The translations under genes were made by a program, and so were the position numbers. Below are positions 25,180 through 33,262 of a stretch of 64,000 nucleotides of DNA, one piece after another. The first letter of the stretch is position 1, and each line of letters opens with the position of its first letter. The stretch comes from M3007 sp046329435 (GTDB taxonomy: Bacteria; Bacteroidota; Bacteroidia; Chitinophagales; Saprospiraceae), in the NCBI GenBank assembly GCA_046329435.1, contig JAXLUR010000005.1, forward strand, positions 186,001 to 250,000, read 5' to 3'. The notes beneath the pieces were generated by a model that worked only from the letters and a program-made list of their open reading frames with translations, was not told the origin of the DNA and did not search any database.

Positions 25180-25384
25180 AAACGCCGGCTAACAACGCCG
25201 TAACTTTTCAAGGCATTTTTAACCATTATTATTCAATTGAAAAGGCCTGTTGCACCATTAGCCAACAATCGCGCAAGATTAAACGAATAGTGCGTATTTG
25301 ATTGCAAAAACAGCCTTGATGATAACAATGTTTTTATGCCCCAGCCACGGCATTTAAATTTCGACATACTTTATACCAAAGAAA

Positions 25385-26362
25385 ATGAAAACACTCAAAT
25401 ACAAATTCGCATTGCTTATTATTCTTTGCTCCAACTATACTCTATTGTCACAACAAGCGGATTCAATCAAAACCTTAAAAACGGATGTTTCTTTCTTTTC
25501 AAACCAGCAATTGATCAAGGGCTGGTTGTTTGTACCGGGAGATTCAGTGGATCACGATCTACCGGCAATCGTCATGGCTCCCGGTTTTTCAGGAACCAAA
25601 GAATGTAATTATCAATTTTTTGCGTCGGCCTTTGCGAAAGCAGGCTTTGCGGTGCTCCTTTTTGATTACCCGAATTTCGGGGAGAGCGCCGGGACTATCA
25701 GGGGAGAAGCGGACCCCTGGCAACAAATACAGGCCTACAGGGATGGCATTAGCTTCCTGGAAACCAGAGACGAGGTAGATAAAAACAGAATAGGTGTTTG
25801 GGGGGGCAGCTATTCAGGAGGGCATGCCCTTGTCGTAAGCGCTCTCGACAGCAGGGTTAAATGCGTGGTGGCCATGACGCCTTTCATTAGCGGCTCTTAT
25901 TATGTCCGCCAATTTTCGCCCGGGGCAAAAGCATTTCTGACACAACTGTTCAATGAAGACAGAAAGGCGCGGTCAAAAGGAAGCGAGCCGGCCAAAATTC
26001 CGGTAGCAACCAACGACCCCAACCAGTTTACCGCCATTTCGAGCCCCAACGCATGGCGTTTTGTTCAAAGTTTCAAGGACTATGCGCCGACCTATGAAAA
26101 CCTCGTGACGCTCAGGAGCCTTGAAATGCAATTGGAATATGAGCCGGGATATTACGTGCAAAATATCGGCGCCATACCCAAGCTTTTTATTGTTGCGAAG
26201 AATGATGAAATCATACCGGAATTCCAGATCGTCGATGCATTCAACAAAGCATCCGAACCCAGGGAAATCGCCTACGTTGAAGGGCACCATTTTTCGCCTT
26301 ACATGGAGGGTTTGCCGGAAGCAAGTAAAATAGCCATTGAATGGTTTAAAATTCACCTCTAA
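25385..26362 (+). CDS. Secreted alpha/beta hydrolase
   Basis: A 325-residue protein with a signal peptide (about residues 1-22, ending LLSQQ). The alpha/beta-hydrolase core begins IVMAPGFSGTKE, followed by FDYPNFGESAGT. The nucleophile elbow GVWGGSYSGGH places the catalytic Ser at about 142. LFIVAKNDEIIPE supplies the acid, and VEGHHFSPY supplies the His near residue 302. It belongs to the dienelactone-hydrolase or DUF1100-like branch. Periplasmic esterase or peptidase activity is inferred. The start at 25385 gives the signal peptide. Confidence 0.82.
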   Translation: MKTLKYKFALLIILCSNYTLLSQQADSIKTLKTDVSFFSNQQLIKGWLFVPGDSVDHDLPAIVMAPGFSGTKECNYQFFASAFAKAGFAVLLFDYPNFGESAGTIRGEADPWQQIQAYRDGISFLETRDEVDKNRIGVWGGSYSGGHALVVSALDSRVKCVVAMTPFISGSYYVRQFSPGAKAFLTQLFNEDRKARSKGSEPAKIPVATNDPNQFTAISSPNAWRFVQSFKDYAPTYENLVTLRSLEMQLEYEPGYYVQNIGAIPKLFIVAKNDEIIPEFQIVDAFNKASEPREIAYVEGHHFSPYMEGLPEASKIAIEWFKIHL

Positions 26363-26382
26363 CCTTTTGCGATATCTTGACC

Positions 26383-26988
26383 ATGCTAAAAATCACTACC
26401 AAGCTCCTCATTTTGATTGCCGCTGTCGCATTATCCGGTTGCTCGACCCAGGTAAAAGAACACTCAAACAAAAACGAACTCCTCCAAAACGCCGGCGTGG
26501 CCGACAACCCGACCGCGGGCCAAACCGAACTTGCCGATCTTTATACTTTGGCTATTGCTGAATATATCGGCGAAGCAAAACAGACAGGCAAAACCGGCTT
26601 TGGTACGCTGTATGTGGGCATTCCGTCGGAATCTCCGGACGTCGATCTGCCTGCAACAATTTCCGGCGTGCAAATTCGCAAAGTAAACGAGACAGAGGTG
26701 GAGGCAAAAAAATCGGCTTACACCCAGGCTTCACCTTTTATCAACCTGATAGGCATGGTCGAACACGGCAATGCGGAGTTCATCTTCGTTACTTTTTATC
26801 CGGAGTTTGAGCACCAGTTTGATTGTTACCTGAACTACGAATATAATACCCAAACAAAAAAATTCGATCTGCTTCAATCGCGAATCGAAGTGCTGGTGCG
26901 CAATGCGGAAGGAGGGGCCGACCATTTTGCCGTTTATAAGCAGGGCAGGCATACCGGAGACAGGCCGATACCGGAAAATCAAAAATAA
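26383..26988 (+). CDS. Lipoprotein, hypothetical
   Basis: A 201-residue protein with a lipoprotein signal (MLKITTKLLILIAAVALSGC; Cys about 20), so membrane-anchored in the periplasm. The mature part has no motif I recognise; the C-terminal half (GMVEHGNAEFIFVTFYPEFE) is beta-rich. The ATG at 26383 is two codons after an in-frame TTG at 26377, and the ATG is preferred. It follows the hydrolase by 20 bp, so these two may be co-transcribed, the only close pair in this island. Confidence 0.65.
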   Translation: MLKITTKLLILIAAVALSGCSTQVKEHSNKNELLQNAGVADNPTAGQTELADLYTLAIAEYIGEAKQTGKTGFGTLYVGIPSESPDVDLPATISGVQIRKVNETEVEAKKSAYTQASPFINLIGMVEHGNAEFIFVTFYPEFEHQFDCYLNYEYNTQTKKFDLLQSRIEVLVRNAEGGADHFAVYKQGRHTGDRPIPENQK

Positions 26989-27132
26989 AAATCGCAGGCG
27001 GCAAAGGCGGCAGGGCTCAGAGAATCCGCGCCGAGCTGTTCGTCGGCCAGCCGGGCAAAAAAAAGCGGCCCGGCGTCCCACCCGCCGTGCCGCAGTTGTA
27101 TGCGAAAAACCGAATTAGCTGTTAGAAGGGGC

Positions 27133-27231
27133 TGGTGAGGTTGATGAGGTTGATAAAAGTTTATAGCATTGAATGCGGAAGCAACCCTTTTTATAACCTC
27201 TATAAACCTCATCAACCCTCATCAACCCTTA
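27133..27231. repeat. Imperfect inverted repeat of the GGTTGATGAGG type at the ftsZ 3' end
   Basis: GGTGAGGTTGATGAGGTTGAT at about 27130-27153 is matched in inverted orientation by AACCTCATCAACCCTCATCAACCC at 27205-27228, with a further TATAAACCTC/GAGG-type match inside. It probably acts as terminator or mRNA 3' stabiliser between the convergent lipoprotein and ftsZ genes. Similar units occur at 30473 and 38436. Confidence 0.65.
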
Positions 27232-28743
27232 ATCCACATTATCATGCAGGAACGAGTTGCCGCCGAAGCGGATTTCGGGTTCCTGTTCGTCTTCCAGTGA
27301 GATCGTCCAGTCGGACATGCCGGGTTCTTGCGAATCGGGCACATCGTCCAGGCGAATGTTGCGGCGCAGGTAGGCCGGCTGATTTTCGAGTTCGATGATC
27401 GTCTGTGGCGAATTGAGTTTCACCACATTGAGTTGGCGATTGCGGACCTCTTCCCGGCGGCGTTGCGCTTCTTCCATACGTTTGCGGCGCTCTTCGGGCG
27501 ACAGGTCGGCTTCTTCGCGGCGCACGAAGGGGTCAGCATTGCTGCCCTGCGTACGACGGTACTTGTCAATCGTCTCCCGGATGTTATCGAACTCGAACTC
27601 GAGTTTGCTGGCGGCCTTCTCCTCCACCGGGCTGTACGCGCTGCTGTTGTCGGCAGTGATGTCAGAAAGAGAAGGCTGGTGCTTTTTTGAAGCAGCCGCG
27701 TCGGGATCGTCGAGGTGAACTACATGGCGATCATTTTTTGATTCCTGGCGGGTATTGACCGAAATCGGAGCGCGTTTTTCTGTGGCTTCAAAGCCCGTGG
27801 CAATGATGGTCACCGCAAGTTTTTCGCCAAGGCGCTCATCGTAGCAGTTGCCCCAGATCAGGTTGGTGCCGTTGCCGGCTTCTTCCTGAATGAATTCCGT
27901 GATCTCGAAAATCTCGTCCATCGTGGCTTCGCGCATGCCGGAGGTAATATTGACCAGGATGTTCTTGGCGCCGTGGATATTGCTGTCTTCGAGCAGGGGC
28001 GAGTTGAGCGCTTCGTCAACGGCGCGACGGGCGCGGTTGTCGCCTTCAACAGCGGCAGTGCCCATGATGGCCACGCCGGATTCGCGCATGACGGTGTTGA
28101 CGTCTTCAAAATCGACATTGACATAACCGGGCACGGTGATGATCTCTGCAATGCCTTTGGCAGCGGTGCAGAGGATATTGTCGGCCTGGGCGAAGGCCTG
28201 CGACATCGTCAGGTTGCCGTGAATCTGCCGCAGTTTGTCGTTGGAGATGGCCACGAGGCAGTCCACGTTTTTGCGCAGTTCCTCCACGCCTTCATAGCCG
28301 TTCGACACGCGAATGCGGCCTTCGAAGGTGAAGGGCAGAGTGACGATGCCCACGGTCAGAATACCCATTTCGCGGGCGGTTTTGGCAATAATGGGCGCTG
28401 CGCCGGTACCCGTACCACCGCCCATGCCGGCGGTAATAAAGACCATTTTGGTGCCGTCTTCGAGGAATCGTTTGATTTCCTCGAGACTTTCCATGCAGGC
28501 GCGCTTGCCCACGTCGGGTTTGGAGCCTGCGCCGCGGCCTTCGGTAAGGCTGGCGCCCAGGGGAATCTTGGTACCCACCGGACTGAGGTGCATGGCTTGT
28601 GAATCGGTATTGCAAATGGCGTAATCCACGCCAACGATACCTTGTTTGTACATGTAGGACACTGCGTTGGAGCCACCGCCGCCTACACCGATGATTTTTA
28701 TGATGGAAGGCTCGTCCTTCGGCAAATCGAAAAGCATAGCCAA
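27229..28743 (-). CDS. ftsZ: Cell division protein FtsZ
   Basis: A 504-residue tubulin-like GTPase that forms the division ring. The GTP site begins IIGVGGGGSNAV (17-28) and has the tubulin signature GMGGGTGTGAAP (106-117); NVDFEDVNTVM and the T7-loop region are intact. After the GTPase core (to about 325) comes a ~130-residue charged linker rich in E, R and Q (EERRKRMEEAQRRREE). The conserved C-terminal peptide appears as QPAYLRR at about 455-461, but 43 further residues follow it. Last gene of the dcw cluster, 50 bp after the 62-aa gene. Confidence 0.96.
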   Translation of the reverse strand: MAMLFDLPKDEPSIIKIIGVGGGGSNAVSYMYKQGIVGVDYAICNTDSQAMHLSPVGTKIPLGASLTEGRGAGSKPDVGKRACMESLEEIKRFLEDGTKMVFITAGMGGGTGTGAAPIIAKTAREMGILTVGIVTLPFTFEGRIRVSNGYEGVEELRKNVDCLVAISNDKLRQIHGNLTMSQAFAQADNILCTAAKGIAEIITVPGYVNVDFEDVNTVMRESGVAIMGTAAVEGDNRARRAVDEALNSPLLEDSNIHGAKNILVNITSGMREATMDEIFEITEFIQEEAGNGTNLIWGNCYDERLGEKLAVTIIATGFEATEKRAPISVNTRQESKNDRHVVHLDDPDAAASKKHQPSLSDITADNSSAYSPVEEKAASKLEFEFDNIRETIDKYRRTQGSNADPFVRREEADLSPEERRKRMEEAQRRREEVRNRQLNVVKLNSPQTIIELENQPAYLRRNIRLDDVPDSQEPGMSDWTISLEDEQEPEIRFGGNSFLHDNVD

Positions 28744-28793
28744 AAAGTTTTTTTAATGAAATTAAAGAGGTTCCTGCTGTAAATCACTGTGTA

Positions 28794-28982
28794 TCAGGTA
28801 TCCCGGCCGCGCCGAACCTGCATGATGAGGCTACCGGCCACCAGTACGCATCCGAGCAGGAGGACGGCCAATCCGACGTAACTGATTGTCGGGTTTTGTG
28901 GTCGACCGCCTTGCTGCAGGCTGTATCCGACAAACATCAGAAACAGTCCCGCGATAAATGCGTACATGAGTCGGGTGCTCAT
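28794..28982 (-). CDS. 62-residue two-TM protein between ftsA and ftsZ
   Basis: A small membrane protein: TM1 about residues 6-23 (MYAFIAGLFLMFVGYSLQ), a Pro/Gly/Asn loop (GGRPQNPTIS), TM2 about 34-54 (VGLAVLLLGCVLVAGSLIM), then a basic tail (RRGRDT). Its ATG overlaps the ftsA stop by the ATGA arrangement, implying translational coupling and thus a real gene. No family recognised. Position suggests a link to division, perhaps membrane tethering, but that is inference. Confidence 0.7.
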   Translation of the reverse strand: MSTRLMYAFIAGLFLMFVGYSLQQGGRPQNPTISYVGLAVLLLGCVLVAGSLIMQVRRGRDT

Positions 28983-30319
28983 TTGGCGCCGATTTTTTTG
29001 TCAAAATCAACGTCTGGTTCGGCTTCGAACCATTCCTTCGTTTTCTGGAAAATATTTTCAAGCCAGGAGGCCGACTTTTCTTCCGAAACATTGGACGGTT
29101 CTTTTTCCTTTTTCACCTCGGGCGCTTCGGCCGGCGGTGTTTTGCCGCTTTCCACTTCCTGCAGGCCTTTGAGCAACAAGCCGATGCCCGTGCTGAAAAT
29201 CGGGCTGCTGACACTCTCGTGATAGCCATGTGCGAGGTTTTCAACGGGGGCGCCGATGCGACACGACATGCCGGTATGGAGTTCGGCGAGTTTGTCGGCG
29301 TGCGCCAGCAGCGAGCCGCCGCCGGTGAGCACGATACCGCCGATCAGCCGGCGTTCGTAGCCCGAACGGCGCAGTTCCCAGAGCACATAGTCGAAGATTT
29401 CTTCCATGCGCGCCTGGATGATGCGGGCGAGGTTTTTCTCGCTGATTTCCTTGTGTTCGCGGCCTTTGAGGCCGGGGATGGTGATGATACGGTTGTCGAA
29501 CACCTCATCGGCGAGGGCCGATCCGAAGCGGACCTTGAGTTTTTCCGCCTGGGGTTGCATGACGGTGCAGCCTTCCTTGATGTCGGCCGTAATCACGTTG
29601 CCGCCGAAGGGAATCACCGCCGTGTGGCGGATGAGGCCTTCGTGGAAAATCGTGATGTCGGTGGTGCCGCCGCCAATATCGACGAGGGCTACACCGGCCT
29701 GTTTTTCCTCTTCCGACAACACGGCATCGGCGCTGGCGAGCGGCTCGAGTGTGAGCTCGGCTACGCGCAGGCCGGCTTTTTCGACGCAGCGGTAGAGGTT
29801 GTTGATGGCTGTGATCTGGCCGGTAATGATGTGGAAATTGGCTTCCAGCCGCACGCCACACATCCCGATCGGATCGGTAATGCCTTGTTCATTGTCAACA
29901 GTGAATTCCTGCGGGAACACGTGGATGATCTTGTCGCCGGGCGGCAGTACAAGTTTGTACATGTCGTTGACGATCCGCTCGATGTCGCGGCGGGCGATCT
30001 CCGTGTGGTCGCTTTCGCGGGTCAGCAGCCCACGGTGCTGCAGGCTTTTGATGTGTTGCCCGGCGATGCCGACGTGCACGGTGTCGAATTTCATTCGCGC
30101 CTGACGTTCGGCAATCTCGACTGCCTCGCGAATGGCGTTCACCGTTTTTTCGATGTTGCTGACGACACCGCGCAGCACCCCGACGCTTTCGACCTTACCG
30201 ACGCCGATAATGTCGAGTTTGCCATGGGTGTTTTTTCTGCCGGCCAGACAACACACTTTCGTCGTGCCAATGTCCAGGGCTACGACCACATCGTGGGATT
30301 GATGGACTAATTCGGTCAT
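28979..30319 (-). CDS. ftsA: Cell division protein FtsA
   Basis: A 446-residue actin-like ATPase that tethers FtsZ filaments to the membrane. ATP-site motifs are VVALDIGTTKVCCLAG (11-26), GVALVDIGGGTTDITIF (about 212-228) and GGIVLTGGGSLLAH (about 325-338). The SHS2 insertion lies at about 90-170. The C-terminus after ~375 is a charged linker ending in an amphipathic LENIFQKTKEWFE (about 421-433), the expected membrane-targeting helix, followed by an acidic tail. It lies downstream of ftsQ with a 361-bp gap containing an S23 gene fragment. Confidence 0.95.
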   Translation of the reverse strand: MTELVHQSHDVVVALDIGTTKVCCLAGRKNTHGKLDIIGVGKVESVGVLRGVVSNIEKTVNAIREAVEIAERQARMKFDTVHVGIAGQHIKSLQHRGLLTRESDHTEIARRDIERIVNDMYKLVLPPGDKIIHVFPQEFTVDNEQGITDPIGMCGVRLEANFHIITGQITAINNLYRCVEKAGLRVAELTLEPLASADAVLSEEEKQAGVALVDIGGGTTDITIFHEGLIRHTAVIPFGGNVITADIKEGCTVMQPQAEKLKVRFGSALADEVFDNRIITIPGLKGREHKEISEKNLARIIQARMEEIFDYVLWELRRSGYERRLIGGIVLTGGGSLLAHADKLAELHTGMSCRIGAPVENLAHGYHESVSSPIFSTGIGLLLKGLQEVESGKTPPAEAPEVKKEKEPSNVSEEKSASWLENIFQKTKEWFEAEPDVDFDKKIGAK

Positions 30320-30452
30320 AGTTGTCCTAAGTTTAGTGGTTTGAGTTTCAGTTCTTTCTGACTTTTCTCTGCCGGCAGGCAGAAACTATTTCCCGCCGAC
30401 AAAGGTATTTTTTAAAGCTTTTAGCTTCAAATTTTTCAACAATTTATTTTTT

Positions 30453-30656
30453 TTAAACAAACAGCTTCTTTAGGTTGATGAGGGTTAATAAGGCATCGTG
30501 GGTAGGGGTGTTGTATTCGGCATCGGGTACTTGCAGGGTTGAGATGCCGAACATTTCCTCTTTCGGAAATGCCCTCGTCGCTTGATAAATGAGGAGCGTA
30601 ATCTTCCTCGACATTTGCCAAACGGCCATTTTTTCAAATCCATAAGTGCACCCCAT
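30453..30656 (-). pseudogene. Truncated four-helix-bundle (S23/23S rRNA intervening-sequence type) protein
   Basis: The frame reads FEKMAVWQMSRKITLLIYQ and ATRAFPKEEMFGIS at residues 7-40. This matches the first two helices of the four-helix-bundle family (pattern F-x-x-L-x-V-W-Q-x-A...I-Y-x-x-T...F-P-x-E-E-x-F-G). The remaining ~27 codons are unrelated and run into a GGTTGATGAGG repeat, so helices 3-4 are missing. It is a decayed copy lying between ftsQ and ftsA. The remainder of 30320-30680 shows no gene. Confidence 0.65.
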
Positions 30657-30680
30657 ATGCTATGAATAAACCCTATCAAA

Positions 30681-31472
30681 CTACTTTTTACAAACGATCT
30701 GTCCGTTGTACTTCAGGTTGATCGTTTCGTATTCGCGCCACCCCGTTGCCGGCATGGCTTTCTGGTAAAAGATTTTCAGGCGGTTCAATTTGTCATCCAG
30801 ATGGCGTGTGCTTCCGAGGATGATTTTCTGATCGCCGATGAGCGGTACGAGTACGAACTCTCCGGCGTTGTTATAATGGATCTGCTGGATGAAATTGGCG
30901 AAAAAATCATCGTTTTGCAGCGTATTGGTCAGGTTGTACAGGTCTTTGAGCGGGTGGCGTTTTTTCTCCATAAAGTCGGCCGTGTAGGGCGGCAAATTGC
31001 CCGTCGCCACCAGTACCCGGGCGGTGAAGTTTTTGGAGGGCGGCATTTTCACCCCTTTTTTGTCGAGGTAATAGTTGCCACCATTGTTGTCGAGCACCCG
31101 GATCAGTGGCTCGCGCTGTTTGATCCGCACGTGCAAAATGTTGTTTTGATCCACCCAGGTATCGGCGTCGGCCACGAAAGGATCTTCTTCCATGACGCGT
31201 TCCATACGTTCCACTTCGAGGCTGCCCAGGGTGGTTCCTTCGAGCGTATTGCCGAAAGAACGGAGCAATGCGTTGCGCACGTCGCCTTCGCTGATGAGTT
31301 TGTCGCCCTTGCCCAAAGGCACCACCTCCACCTCTACCGTCTCGGCAAAGCTGTGCTTTTTCCGCGCCACGGCCGACAGGAGGATCACCCCGACAATGAT
31401 CAGGAAGAGCACCCAGTAGATGCGGTCGTAGCGCAGATTCGGCGCGCGGAATGTGGGTAATTGTATGGCCAT
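30681..31472 (-). CDS. ftsQ: Cell division protein FtsQ/DivIB
   Basis: A 263-residue bitopic protein: short cytoplasmic N-terminus, one TM segment (about 18-37, IYWVLFLIIVGVILLSAVA), then a periplasmic POTRA-like domain (VEVVPLGKGDKLISEGDVRNAL) and a beta domain with IKQREPLIRVLDNNGGNYYLDKKGVKMP. This is the FtsQ layout of Bacteroidota. It links FtsA/FtsZ assembly to septal wall synthesis. It lies 3 bp after murC. Confidence 0.88.
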   Translation of the reverse strand: MAIQLPTFRAPNLRYDRIYWVLFLIIVGVILLSAVARKKHSFAETVEVEVVPLGKGDKLISEGDVRNALLRSFGNTLEGTTLGSLEVERMERVMEEDPFVADADTWVDQNNILHVRIKQREPLIRVLDNNGGNYYLDKKGVKMPPSKNFTARVLVATGNLPPYTADFMEKKRHPLKDLYNLTNTLQNDDFFANFIQQIHYNNAGEFVLVPLIGDQKIILGSTRHLDDKLNRLKIFYQKAMPATGWREYETINLKYNGQIVCKK

Positions 31473-31475
31473 TGG

Positions 31476-32867
31476 TCAGACGGTGAACAAGGTTTTTATC
31501 GGTTCTACCAATTGGTCGATATCGCCGGCCCCCATGGTCAAAACCACTTGCAAGTCTTTGTTTTTCAAGACATTCAGCAAATCTTTTTTCTCTACGAGGG
31601 CTTTGTGTTGTAAGGTCATTTTATCCAGAATAGTTCCCGACGTGACGCCAGGTATCGGCGCTTCACGGGCAGGGTAGATTGGCAGCAGCAGGCATTCGTC
31701 GAGCCCGTCGAGCGCGCTGGCGAAGCCCTCGGCAAAATCGCGGGTGCGGGTAAACAGGTGCGGCTGAAACACCCCTGTGATCCGTCGGCCGGGAAACAGC
31801 ATGCGCGCTGCTGCAATGGTGGCTTCCAGTTCGGCCGGGTGATGCGCATAGTCGTCCACATACACCAGATCGGGACGCCGGACGATGTATTCGAAACGGC
31901 GATGCACGCCGGCAAATCCGTCAAGCGCTGCGGGCAAAGCGGCCGGCGGCACCCCCGCCAGCAAGGCCGCTGCCGAAGCAGCCGTCGCGTTGAGGATGTT
32001 GTGGCGCCCTGGGTAGCGAAGACTGAGTCGGAGCGATTCGCGAGCGGTAGTTATCTCTCCTTTAACCCCTCCTCCCCACACCAGTTCGAACACCATTCTT
32101 CCGTCTTCTACACGCACATTTTTAGCCTGAAAATCGCCTTCTTCGATCCCGAAGGTGAACACCCTGCGATCCGAGGCGTGCAGTTCGGCAGCCAGTCCAT
32201 CCAGCGGAAGACCGTGACGGAAGACCAGGGCGCCGCCTGGCTTGATTTGGCGGGCAAACTGTACATAAGCTTCCACCACTGCCTCCGGCGTACCGTAAAT
32301 GTCGAGGTGATCGGGGTCGATCGAGTTGAGGATGGCAATCTCGGGATAGAGGTGATGAAAACTGCGGTCGTACTCATCGGCTTCCGCCACCACCCAGTCG
32401 GACTGGCCCTCCACGAAATTGTTGCCCAGATTAAGCGAAATACCGCCGAGGAATGCCGTGGCGTCGATACCACCGCTGCGCAGCAGGTGGGCGACCATCG
32501 TGCTGGTAGTCGTTTTGCCGTGCGTGCCGGCGACTGCTACCGTGCGCAGGTTGCGGCTGATGAGGCCGAGTACCTCGGCGCGTTTCATCATCGGAATGCC
32601 GCTTTGGCGGAACCAGTTGAGCTCGCGATGATCGGCAGGCACGGCAGGCGTCCAGATCAGCAGATCGACGCCGGCCGGGATGCGGCCCGGATCGTCGTCG
32701 TAGTGCACCGAAATGCCTTCGTTCACCAGGGCGCGCGTCAGTGCGGTTTCGGTACGGTCGTAGCCCGACACGGTTTTTCCACGGCCGTGGAAAACCCGGG
32801 CCAACGCCGACATGCCGATGCCGCCGATGCCGATAAAATAGAGCCGTTGAAGGTGGTCGAAGGTCAT
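31476..32867 (-). CDS. murC: UDP-N-acetylmuramate--L-alanine ligase
   Basis: A 463-residue Mur ligase adding L-Ala to UDP-MurNAc. The UDP-binding domain starts YFIGIGGIGMSALARVF (10-26); the ATP site is VAVAGTHGKTTTSTMVAHLL (about 113-132); NSIDPDHLDIYGT and DDYAHHPAELEATI are MurC landmarks. It overlaps neither neighbour: 3 bp to ftsQ and 20 bp from the lipoprotein gene upstream. Confidence 0.96.
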   Translation of the reverse strand: MTFDHLQRLYFIGIGGIGMSALARVFHGRGKTVSGYDRTETALTRALVNEGISVHYDDDPGRIPAGVDLLIWTPAVPADHRELNWFRQSGIPMMKRAEVLGLISRNLRTVAVAGTHGKTTTSTMVAHLLRSGGIDATAFLGGISLNLGNNFVEGQSDWVVAEADEYDRSFHHLYPEIAILNSIDPDHLDIYGTPEAVVEAYVQFARQIKPGGALVFRHGLPLDGLAAELHASDRRVFTFGIEEGDFQAKNVRVEDGRMVFELVWGGGVKGEITTARESLRLSLRYPGRHNILNATAASAAALLAGVPPAALPAALDGFAGVHRRFEYIVRRPDLVYVDDYAHHPAELEATIAAARMLFPGRRITGVFQPHLFTRTRDFAEGFASALDGLDECLLLPIYPAREAPIPGVTSGTILDKMTLQHKALVEKKDLLNVLKNKDLQVVLTMGAGDIDQLVEPIKTLFTV

Positions 32868-32887
32868 GATACCTGTGCTGTAGTCGC

Positions 32888-33262
32888 TTATTGTTCTGTT
32901 TTGGTCAATTCGAGGGTTTCCTGTTGCCCGCCGCGGTTCATCTCGAATTTGAGGGTGCTCCCGTCGGCGGTGATCAGTTTGACCATGATTTCTTTTTTAC
33001 CGGTCTCGGTGGTGTAAAGTTTGTCCCCGTCCGTGCGCCAGGTGCCCTGTTGTTTTTGATCGCCGAAGCTGGCCCGATAGGCGCCGTTTTCGTCAAAATC
33101 AAAACTGACCAGGCTGGCATCCTGTCCGGATGGTTTGCCGAAAACCAACCATTCCTTGCCGGCCCAGTGGCCGAGCAACATGGGATTTTTATCGTTGGCT
33201 TTTTGGCAGGCCGATAAGGCGAACGCCAGCAGAAGAGTCAGGAATAGTGCTTTGTTTTTCAT
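32888..33262 (-). CDS. Lipocalin-like lipoprotein inside the dcw cluster
   Basis: A 124-residue protein with a lipoprotein signal (MKNKALFLTLLLAFALSAC; Cys 19). The mature domain reads LLGHWAGKEWLVFG, VSFDFDENGAYRASF, GTWRTDGDKLYTTE and LKFEMNR, the strand pattern of small lipocalin-like proteins. Its ATG overlaps the murG stop (ATGA), implying coupled translation. It is not part of the classical dcw set. Perhaps it monitors envelope state, which is inference. Confidence 0.75.
   Translation of the reverse strand: MKNKALFLTLLLAFALSACQKANDKNPMLLGHWAGKEWLVFGKPSGQDASLVSFDFDENGAYRASFGDQKQQGTWRTDGDKLYTTETGKKEIMVKLITADGSTLKFEMNRGGQQETLELTKTEQ

Noticed and set aside
25190..25215. attC-like TAACAACGCC start after the gene at 24760
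   Set aside because: No complementary GTTRRRY core or folded arms could be found downstream.
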